Positions 6,652-12,775 of a stretch of 16,983 nt of DNA are shown one piece after another. The notes beneath the pieces are model-generated. The model ran no database searches. It was not told where the DNA came from and saw nothing but the letters and a program-made list of their open reading frames with translations. The DNA is from Phycisphaerae bacterium SM23_33. Its GTDB lineage: Bacteria; Planctomycetota; Phycisphaerae; SM23-33. The stretch covers positions 1 to 16,983 of the forward strand of contig LJUF01000020.1 in NCBI GenBank assembly GCA_001303665.1. The letters run 5' to 3'. The stretch's first letter is position 1. Each line of letters starts with the position of its first letter. The translations under genes and the position numbers were made by a program.

Positions 6652-7371
6652 CTATTGCGTTTCCGCAAGGCTTTCCGGGTCGTCGTCCTCCAACAAGCCC
6701 AGCGCTCTCAGGGCCTCGTACGCGGCCTTCTGCTCGGCCTCTTTCTTGGTGTTGCCCCAGGCGCTGCGGTGCTGCCTGCCGTTGACCCGCACGGCCATCT
6801 CAAAGGCCTTGGCGTGCTCGGGGCCTTTTTCGTCCAGCAGCACGTAATGCGGGGTGTGGTTCCATTGCCGCTGGGCGTGCTGTTGCAGCACCGACTTGTA
6901 GTTCCTCTGGTGCCGGCAGGCCATGCTGGCGGTGATGGCCTCGCCCATCCCCGAGAGGATGAACCTTCGGGCCGGCTCGATCCCGCCGTCCAGGTAGATG
7001 GCCCCGATGATGGCCTCGTACGCGGCCGCCAGCAGGCTGGGCGGCAACTGGGCCCGGAAGCTGACCCCTTTGCCGATCACGATGACGTCCGTCAGCCTCA
7101 GTTGCTTGGCCAGCTTGGCGCAGGTCCTGCGCGAAACCACCGCGGACTTGATCTTCGTCATCTCGCCTTCCGGCAGCTTCGGGCCCCGAGCGTATATCTC
7201 CTGGCAGACGACCATCCCCAGCACCGCGTCGCCGAGGAACTCCAGCCGCTCGTTGCTGGCGAGCCGCGATGACGCGGCCGAGGCGTGGGTCAGAGCTTGC
7301 TTGAGAAGGGAGCGGTTGCAGAAGCGGTACGCGATGATCTCCTGGCACCGGCTCAGGTTGTCGTCACTCAC
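6652..7371 (-). CDS. rnc: Ribonuclease III
   Basis: A 239-residue double-strand-specific endoribonuclease. The catalytic domain (about 5-150) carries the signature NERLEFLGDAVL (40-51) with E41, E44 and D48. It also has the second-site helix YEAIIGAIYLDGG with E119. The double-stranded-RNA-binding domain spans about 157-225 and ends with the typical TKKEAEQKAAYEAL. Length and layout are normal. One oddity: three residues before E119 the nearly invariant Asp (D114 in E. coli) is Ala116, encoded GCC. The start is GTG 7369-7371, the only start that keeps the N terminus at family length; its Shine-Dalgarno is weak. A promoter at 7477-7505 gives a leader of about 100 bases containing a long hairpin, reminiscent of E. 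coli rnc autoregulation. Cellular roles are rRNA and mRNA processing. Confidence 0.93.
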   Translation of the reverse strand: MSDDNLSRCQEIIAYRFCNRSLLKQALTHASAASSRLASNERLEFLGDAVLGMVVCQEIYARGPKLPEGEMTKIKSAVVSRRTCAKLAKQLRLTDVIVIGKGVSFRAQLPPSLLAAAYEAIIGAIYLDGGIEPARRFILSGMGEAITASMACRHQRNYKSVLQQHAQRQWNHTPHYVLLDEKGPEHAKAFEMAVRVNGRQHRSAWGNTKKEAEQKAAYEALRALGLLEDDDPESLAETQ

Positions 7372-7390
7372 GGCCTGTCTCGCTCACGTC

Positions 7391-7452
7391 GCGAGCCGGT
7401 GACGAAAGGCGCCTCCAAGGCCTTGACTTGGTGCCCTTCGTCAACGCCTCGC
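7391..7452 (-). promoter_or_regulatory. Extended stem-loop in the rnc mRNA leader
   Basis: In the minus-strand RNA, GACGAAGGGC (7442-7433) pairs with GCCUUUCGUC (7410-7401), ten contiguous pairs including one G-U, plus a flanking U-A (7443/7400). Above it, CCAAG pairs with CUUGG (7431-7427 with 7419-7415) around a 7-base loop. Below it, GCGAG (7452-7448) pairs with CUCGC (7395-7391). The total is about 23 pairs with small internal loops, ending 20 bases before the GTG start. The G-U pair would be an A-C mismatch on the other strand, which supports a minus-strand RNA. Downstream GCGAG (7383-7379) can compete for the same CUCGC, forming an alternative small hairpin next to the start codon. Confidence 0.6.
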
Positions 7453-7476
7453 TCATCCACTACTGTATCAACAGGA

Positions 7477-7505
7477 ATTCTAGCATTCGCCCTTCACGCT
7501 GTCAA
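7477..7505 (-). promoter_or_regulatory. Near-consensus sigma70 promoter of rnc
   Basis: On the minus strand the -35 is TTGACA (7500-7505, 6 of 6) and the -10 is TAGAAT (7477-7482, 5 of 6), with a 17-base spacer. The predicted start is near 7470, about 100 bases before the rnc GTG. This is the strongest promoter match in the window. Confidence 0.75.
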
Positions 7506-7832
7506 AGCCGCTTCGCCTTGGCGGCGCATTCAGGCCTTGGTGGCACCTGGTGGCAGGCGCCTGTGCCACCGGTCATTCACCGCTCAGTTCGGGCGCCCCC
7601 GAGACCCTGGTGCACCCCGCGGGGCCGCCCGGCTTCCAAACCGTCCCGGAGGCGGGCTATACTGTGCTTGGACGCGGCATGTGGAGGATCGCCCGGAATG
7701 CCCGGTGGGTCGCCGGCAACGGCTGCTTCCTGGCGCCGGCTAGACCCGATTCAATGTCGCATGACGTGCTCCGGGTACCGCGGCACCCGGCCGGGGCCCA
7801 TGAGTGACCTTCGTGACACGAGAGGGATGGAC

Positions 7833-10799
7833 ATGATTGACAAGACCTTGGACCGGCGGATCGCTGCCGCGCGCCGGCGCCTGGAGGCGCTGGGCCGACT
7901 CGCTAGCAATCCGCCCGAGCCCCAGAGAGCCCTGTTATCGGAGGCCATGGACGAGTTGTCCGCAGCCCTGGAACAACTGCAGCAGGGCGGCGCGGACGGG
8001 GGCCGCCCGCGGGGCGAGGGGCGGGCGGTGCCTCGGCGAACGCTGGATGCCCTCGAAGAAGAGCGGCGCAGGCTCTTTGCCGTCCTGGATCTGCTGCCGG
8101 CGTTCATCTACCTTCAGGGCCGAGATTACTCCGTGCACTTTGCGAACCGGAGGTTTCGTGAATTGTTCGGCGACCCCGGCGGTCGCCGGTGCTACCAGGT
8201 CCTCAGTGGCCGGCAAGCGCCCTGCGAGGAATGCCCCACGTTTCGCGTCTTGGAAAACGGGACCCCGCAACTGTGGGAGTGGTCCAGCAAGGCCGGCCGG
8301 ACCTACATGGTCTACAACGATCGGTTCCCGAGCCCCGATGGTCCGGAAATGGTCCTGAACGTCGGGATCGACGTCACTGAGCACAAGCGGGCAGAGGAGG
8401 CGCTGCAATGGGAGTTGGCTGTCAGCAGGGCCCTGGCCGAGCTGTCCAACTCCTTGATCGTTTCCTCCTCTTCCGTCGAGGACATCGCGAGTATCGTTCT
8501 GGATTGCGCCAAGCGGCTCACAAACAGCGCGCACGGATTCGTTTCGTCAATCGACCCGCAGACACGGGCCAGCGTGGCTCACACCCTTACTGCAATGATG
8601 GGAAAGCAGTGCCGGGTCTCGGGCAAAAACAGGATCGTCGCCTTTCCCATCGGGCCGGACGGCCGGTATCCGGCCCTTTGGGGTCATGCATTGAACACCC
8701 GCGAAGCATTTTACACCAATTCACCCGGCACACATGAAGCGTCCAGGGGGGTCCCGAAGGGCCACGTCCCCCTCCGCAACCTCCTTGCCGTCCCGGCCGT
8801 AGCCGGGCAAGAGCTCGTCGGCGAAGTTGCCTTGGCCAATTCAGACAGCGGCTACACGGAGCGTGATCTTGAATCGGTCAAGCGACTCACCGAACTCTAT
8901 GCCCTGGCGGTACAACGCCAGCGCAAGGAAGAGGCGCTTGTGCAGAGCGAGCAGCGGCTGCGCAAGCTGGCAGAGATCTCGCCGGTGGGGATATTTCGGA
9001 CGGACGCCCGAGGCCATTGCCTCTTCGTCAACCCGAAGTGGTGTGAGATCGCGGGGCTGACGGCGGAGGAAGCCCTGGGCGAAGGCTGGATCCGAGGCCT
9101 GCATCCCGAGGACCGGGACGGCGTGGCCGGCGCCTGGTACGAGGCGGCCCGGCACAATCGGCCGTTCGCGATGGAGTATCGCTTTGCCGGCCGGGACGGG
9201 CGCACGACCTGGGTCTTCGGACAGGCCGCCGCCGAGATGTCCGAGGCCGGAGACGCTGTCGGTTACGTCGGCACCATCACCGATATTACCGAGCGCAAGC
9301 GGGCGGCGGAGGAAATAGCCAGGCTGGCCAAGTTCCCCGACGAGAACCCCAACCCGGTGCTTCGCGTCTCCGAAGACGGCGCCATGCTCTACGCTAACAA
9401 GGCCGGCTTGCCTGTGCTGGCCGTCTGGGGATGCCGGCAGGGGGAGCCGCTTACGGGCCGCTGGCATCAGTTCGTGCAAGAGGCGCTCCGTGACGGACGC
9501 AGCCGGCAGAGCGAACTGGAATGCGGCGGCCGGATATTCTCCCTCACCTTCGCCCCCGTCGTCGGCTCCAACTACGTCAATGTCTACGCCCTGGACATCT
9601 CCAAGCGCAAGCGGGCGGAGCAGGAAGTCCGGAAACTCAACGAAAAGCTGGAAGAGCGCGTGGCCGAGCGCACCGCCCAGCTGGAGGCCGCCAACCAGGA
9701 GCTGAAAGCCGAGATCGCCGAGCGCAGGCGGGCGGAAGAGGCCCTGCGGGCCAGCGAGACCAAGTACAGGGATCTGGTTCAGAACGCCAGCAGCATCATT
9801 CTGCGAGCCGACACGCGGGGCAATATCACTTTCTTCAACGAGTTCGCCCAGCAGTTCTTCGGGTACAGGGAACAGGAGATCCTCGGGCGGAACGTGGTCG
9901 GGACCATCGTTCCGGCGACGGACAGGGCCGGCCGCGACCTGGCGGCCATGGTCAACGACATCGCCCAGGCCCGCGAGGGCTACGCCGCCAACGAGAAGCA
10001 GAACATGCGCCGCAACGGCGACCGGGTGTGGATCGCCTGGACGAACAAGGCCATCCGAGACGCCTGCGGGCGCGTCGTCGAGCTGCTGTGTATCGGCAAC
10101 GACATCACCGAGCGAAAGCAGCTGGAGCAGGAGCTGCTGCGGGTCGGCGAGGTGGAGCGGCAGCACGTCGGGCAGGACCTGCACGACAGCCTCGGGCAGA
10201 CCCTAAGCGGAACCGCCTATCTCAGCCAGGTCCTGCACCGGAAGCTGGCGGCGAAGTCCCTGCCCGAAGCCGCCGACGCCGCCAAGATTGCCGGCCTGCT
10301 GAGCGAATCGGTGGCGTTGGCTAAATCCCTGGCCAGGGGACTGTGCCCCATTGAGCCGGGCCCCGAAGGGCTGATGACCGCGCTGGGAGAACTGGCACTG
10401 CGGGTGGAGAGCCTGTTCGGCATCTCCTGCATCTTCGAGTGCCTCAGGCCGGTGCTTGTCCATGACATCGGCGTGGCCGGCCACCTGTACCGGATTGCCC
10501 AGGAGGCGACGACCAACGCGGTCAGACACGGCAGAGGCGGCGAGGTACTGGTCCGGCTGTCCAGCCGGGGCGGCTTGATCGAGCTGTCTGTGCTGGACGA
10601 CGGCGTGGGCCTGCCCAGAGAATGGAACGGGAAAGAGGGCATGGGGCTGCGCATCATGCGCTACCGGGCCCACGCCATCGGGGCCTCTTTTGAGGTGCGG
10701 CGCCGGCCGGAAGCCAGCACCGCCGTCACCTGCCGCCTGCCGATAAGACAAGACTGGACCGACGGGGAAGTGGCGGACCGGCACGATGAAGCCTGCTGA
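7833..10799 (+). CDS. PAS-GAF-PAS-PAS-PAS sensor histidine kinase, NarL type
   Basis: A 988-residue soluble sensor kinase. Order of parts: N-terminal helices (1-75), PAS (78-188), GAF (194-369), PAS (372-490), PAS (495-595), a coiled coil (598-643, with EERVAERTAQLEAANQELK), PAS (642-765), HisKA_3 dimerisation helix with phospho-acceptor H784 in DLHDSLGQ, and an HATPase domain (about 880-975). The HATPase carries the N-box EATTNAVRHG and the G-boxes DDGVGLP and GMGL. There are no transmembrane helices, so it senses an internal signal. The first PAS contains C120, C131 and C134, a possible redox or metal site. ATG 7833 was chosen because AGAGGG lies 6 bases upstream; ATG 7827 and 7800 are also in frame. 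The end overlaps the response regulator gene by 14 bases, so the two form a coupled pair. Confidence 0.9.
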   Translation: MIDKTLDRRIAAARRRLEALGRLASNPPEPQRALLSEAMDELSAALEQLQQGGADGGRPRGEGRAVPRRTLDALEEERRRLFAVLDLLPAFIYLQGRDYSVHFANRRFRELFGDPGGRRCYQVLSGRQAPCEECPTFRVLENGTPQLWEWSSKAGRTYMVYNDRFPSPDGPEMVLNVGIDVTEHKRAEEALQWELAVSRALAELSNSLIVSSSSVEDIASIVLDCAKRLTNSAHGFVSSIDPQTRASVAHTLTAMMGKQCRVSGKNRIVAFPIGPDGRYPALWGHALNTREAFYTNSPGTHEASRGVPKGHVPLRNLLAVPAVAGQELVGEVALANSDSGYTERDLESVKRLTELYALAVQRQRKEEALVQSEQRLRKLAEISPVGIFRTDARGHCLFVNPKWCEIAGLTAEEALGEGWIRGLHPEDRDGVAGAWYEAARHNRPFAMEYRFAGRDGRTTWVFGQAAAEMSEAGDAVGYVGTITDITERKRAAEEIARLAKFPDENPNPVLRVSEDGAMLYANKAGLPVLAVWGCRQGEPLTGRWHQFVQEALRDGRSRQSELECGGRIFSLTFAPVVGSNYVNVYALDISKRKRAEQEVRKLNEKLEERVAERTAQLEAANQELKAEIAERRRAEEALRASETKYRDLVQNASSIILRADTRGNITFFNEFAQQFFGYREQEILGRNVVGTIVPATDRAGRDLAAMVNDIAQAREGYAANEKQNMRRNGDRVWIAWTNKAIRDACGRVVELLCIGNDITERKQLEQELLRVGEVERQHVGQDLHDSLGQTLSGTAYLSQVLHRKLAAKSLPEAADAAKIAGLLSESVALAKSLARGLCPIEPGPEGLMTALGELALRVESLFGISCIFECLRPVLVHDIGVAGHLYRIAQEATTNAVRHGRGGEVLVRLSSRGGLIELSVLDDGVGLPREWNGKEGMGLRIMRYRAHAIGASFEVRRRPEASTAVTCRLPIRQDWTDGEVADRHDEAC

Positions 10800-11451
10800 C
10801 AGGAAGAAGGTGCTGATCGTGGATGATCATCCTGTGATACGCTACGGGATCACCCAGACCGTCGAACAGGAGCCGGACATGCTCGTTTGCGGCCAGGCCG
10901 AAGACGTCCAGGGCGCCCTGGAGGCGGTTGAGCGGCTGGAGCCCGACGTTGCCGTTGTGGATATCAGCCTCAAACACAGTAGCGGCATCGAACTGATCAA
11001 GCAGCTCAGGCAGCGCCGCCCCGGCTTGCCCGTGCTGGTGCTCTCCATGCACGATGAGTCCCTGTATGCCGAGCGCGCCCTTCGGGCCGGCGCCCGCGGG
11101 TACGTCACCAAGGCCGAGCCCCCTGAGAGAATTGTCGAGGGCATCCGACAGATCCTCCAGGGGGGCGTGTATGTTAGCGACGCCCTCGGCCGGAGGATGC
11201 TGCGGGTAATGGTTGGGGGCAAGCCGGGCTCGGAGGTCTTCCTGGTTGACCGGCTCAGCGATCGCGAGTTTGAGATCTTCGAGTTGATCGGGCAGGGCCT
11301 GCCCACGCGAGAGATCGCCCAGCGGCTCCAGCTGAGCATCAAGACGGTCGAGACCCACCGCGAGCGAATCAAGGACAAGCTGAAGCTGGACAGCGCGGCC
11401 GACCTGCTGAAGTACGCCATCCGGTGGGGGCAATTCGTCCGGGGCGGGTGA
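10786..11451 (+). CDS. NarL/FixJ-family response regulator
   Basis: A 221-residue DNA-binding response regulator. The receiver domain (about 7-125) has the acidic pair D14/D13 (VDDH), phospho-acceptor D59 (VVDIS), switch residue S87 (VLSMHD) and the conserved K109 (YVTKA). The LuxR-type helix-turn-helix spans about 155-205 with TREIAQRLQLSIKTVETHRERIKDKL. The ATG lies 14 bases inside the end of the sensor kinase gene, indicating coupled translation and a dedicated pair. The kinase would phosphorylate D59 and the regulator would then bind target promoters; the targets are not visible. A GC-rich hairpin follows 5 bases after the stop. Confidence 0.93.
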   Translation: MKPADRKKVLIVDDHPVIRYGITQTVEQEPDMLVCGQAEDVQGALEAVERLEPDVAVVDISLKHSSGIELIKQLRQRRPGLPVLVLSMHDESLYAERALRAGARGYVTKAEPPERIVEGIRQILQGGVYVSDALGRRMLRVMVGGKPGSEVFLVDRLSDREFEIFELIGQGLPTREIAQRLQLSIKTVETHRERIKDKLKLDSAADLLKYAIRWGQFVRGG

Positions 11452-11456
11452 CGCAG

Positions 11457-11472
11457 GCCCCGGCGGCGGGGC
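11457..11472 (+). terminator. GC hairpin after the response regulator
   Basis: GCCCCG (11457-11462) pairs with CGGGGC (11467-11472) around a 4-base loop, 5 bases after the stop codon. No T-run follows, so it would be a weak or factor-dependent terminator at best. Confidence 0.3.
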
Positions 11473-11558
11473 GGGCCCGGCCTGGCCGCTGGCAAATGCG
11501 TGAACTCCCCCACACGTCCCAGTCTTTGCCCCGACAGCAAAAGCCGTGACCGGCCCGA

Positions 11559-11588
11559 TTGAAAGACGGGCAGCGGCCGGCCTTTGAT
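11559..11588 (+). promoter_or_regulatory. Candidate promoter of the HicB-like gene
   Basis: TTGAAA (11559-11564) and TTTGAT (11583-11588) lie 18 bases apart, matching 5 and 4 consensus bases. Two small hairpins follow in the leader: GGCGG/CCGCC (11614-11629) and GAGCCC/GGGCTC (11638-11655). Confidence 0.35.
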
Positions 11589-11696
11589 TAGTAAGGTACG
11601 GCGCGACTTTTCAGGCGGCCTGTTCCGCCCGGGGCCGGAGCCCCTGCGAGGGCTCTGGGGAGCAGTGAATCGGAAGGCACCTTCGGAGGTGGCGCG

Positions 11697-11894
11697 ATGA
11701 GGATGGTGGTCATGATAACGCGGAGGGCCTCGGGGGAATATCGGGCCTCGTGTCCGGCGCTGCCAGGCTGTGTTGTCAGCGGGCCGTCGCCCGAGGAGGC
11801 CGAACGCAGGATGGTCCAGGCGGTTCGGGGGTACCTGGCCAATCTGGACGTCCCGCCCCCCAGGAAGCTTGCCCTTCACGCTCACGTCTTCTGA
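11697..11894 (+). CDS. Solitary HicB-like protein
   Basis: A 65-residue protein with the HicB/UPF0150 fold signature. It opens with short strands (VVMITRRASGEYRASCP), then the loop ALPGCVVSGPSPEEAERRM and a helix to residue 50 (VQAVRGYLANL). HicB proteins are antitoxins that neutralise HicA mRNA interferases, but many exist alone and their role is then unclear. No HicA-like frame is visible on either side. There is no C-terminal ribbon-helix-helix or Cro-type DNA-binding domain, so self-repression is not expected. The start is firm: GGAGG (11685-11689) stands 7 bases before ATG 11697. The stop TGA overlaps an ATG that opens the long frame containing peptide deformylase, although that ATG is unlikely to be used. 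Confidence 0.75.
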   Translation: MRMVVMITRRASGEYRASCPALPGCVVSGPSPEEAERRMVQAVRGYLANLDVPPPRKLALHAHVF

Positions 11895-11956
11895 TGAGGA
11901 ATGCGTGGCCCGTGGGCTTGGCTGGTCGGCCGGTCGCCGGCAGGGCCGTGGCGGGC

Positions 11957-11986
11957 TTGATAAGCCTTTGCGGGGCGTGCTACAAT
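11957..11986 (+). promoter_or_regulatory. Promoter of peptide deformylase
   Basis: TTGATA (11957-11962, 5 of 6) and TACAAT (11981-11986, 5 of 6) are 18 bases apart. Transcription would start about 7 bases after the -10, at or next to G11993, which is the first base of a GTG in the deformylase frame. Confidence 0.65.
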
Positions 11987-11992
11987 GCAGCG

Positions 11993-12775
11993 GTGGAACC
12001 CCTTTCCGACATCAATCTGGCTGAGCTGAAGATGGTCAAGTATCCCGCCCCCGTCCTCCGCCATCGCTGCCCGGAGGTGGAAGGGTTCGACGACCAGCTT
12101 CAGGCCCTGGCCCAGCGGATGTTCCAGATCATGTATGCCAATCGGGGGGTCGGGCTGGCCGCCCCCCAGGTGGGCCTGAGCGTCCGGATCTTTGTCTTCA
12201 ACCCCGCTGCCGAGCCCGGCCAGGCCGAGGGCGTTTGCCTGAATCCCCAGATCGTGGATGGCCAGGGCGAGGTACAGGAGGAGGAGGGCTGCCTGTCCGT
12301 GCCCGGCGTCACTGCCCGGATTAAGCGCTTCAAGCGGGTGACCGTTCGGGGCGTGGACCTCCAGGGCCGGCCGATCGAGCTGGCCGGCGAAGACCTGACC
12401 TCGCGGATCCTCCAGCACGAGGTCGACCACCTCAACGGCATGCTCATCATCGACCGCATGTCGGCCGTCGGCAGGCTGGCCAACCGGCGGACCCTGAAGG
12501 AGCTGGAGGCCGATTACGCCGAAGGCAAGTCTGACTACCCGGCCGCAAGCCGCGAGTGCCTGACGGTTCCTCAGGCGATGAATTCCTCCCCTCGAACGCC
12601 TCAGGCTGGCATTGACATGGGGGCCGGAAAAGCCTTACATTCATGGCCTATACCGGGAGCGCTCAGGCAGCGGCGGCATGCATACATACCCTCAAGCCAG
12701 CGCGAAGTAAGGTCCGATAACGACTCCTGGAAGACGGACGCAGCATGTTCACCAACCGACTCCATGCGACACTGA
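11993..12775 (+). CDS. def: Peptide deformylase with abnormal C-terminal run-on
   Basis: The enzyme removes the N-formyl group from new polypeptides using a metal ion. All three signature motifs are present: GVGLAAPQVG, EGCLSVP and QHEVDHLNG, supplying the Cys and two His metal ligands and the catalytic Glu. I place the start at GTG 11993, which falls at the predicted transcription start, so the mRNA may be leaderless. ATG 12032 (MVKYPAPVL) is a good alternative. From GTG the frame gives 260 residues, but deformylases usually end near 165-190. After ADYAEGK the remaining 80 or so residues look non-coding, run across the next gene's promoter and overlap its start by 31 bases. A TGA in the neighbouring frame at 12532-12534 would end the protein at about 180 residues if one base were added just before it. 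Confidence 0.88.
   Translation: MEPLSDINLAELKMVKYPAPVLRHRCPEVEGFDDQLQALAQRMFQIMYANRGVGLAAPQVGLSVRIFVFNPAAEPGQAEGVCLNPQIVDGQGEVQEEEGCLSVPGVTARIKRFKRVTVRGVDLQGRPIELAGEDLTSRILQHEVDHLNGMLIIDRMSAVGRLANRRTLKELEADYAEGKSDYPAASRECLTVPQAMNSSPRTPQAGIDMGAGKALHSWPIPGALRQRRHAYIPSSQREVRSDNDSWKTDAACSPTDSMRH
12612..12641 (+). promoter_or_regulatory. Promoter of the FlgI-like gene
   Basis: A perfect TTGACA (12612-12617) is followed after 18 bases by TACATT (12636-12641, 4 of 6); TTACAT one base earlier is the alternative. The leader would be about 100 bases. The motif CTCAGGC occurs at 12570, 12600 and 12662, on both sides of this promoter. The site lies within the run-on part of the deformylase frame, which argues that this stretch is really intergenic. 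Confidence 0.55.

Larger units (their letters stand above)
7372..7832. other. Divergent intergenic region between rnc and the sensor kinase
   Basis: This 461-base stretch holds the rnc leader and promoter on the left. On the right there is only a weak plus-strand promoter candidate, TATACT (7658-7663) with a poor -35, TTCCAA (7634-7639), 18 bases upstream. The sensor-kinase frame is open back to 7428, but the codons upstream of 7833 look non-coding. I see nothing else in it. Confidence 0.5.

Noticed and set aside
7428..7832. N-terminal extension of the sensor kinase frame
   Set aside because: Covers the rnc promoter, has no ribosome site and lacks protein-like composition; AGAGGG before ATG 7833 decides the start.
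11452..11696. Searched for a HicA toxin gene upstream of hicB
   Set aside because: No frame of suitable size with the HicA-like basic, His-containing pattern on either strand.
11894..11992. ATG overlapping the HicB stop as the deformylase start
   Set aside because: The TGATG overlap is attractive, but the added 33 residues are not deformylase-like and contain a good promoter.
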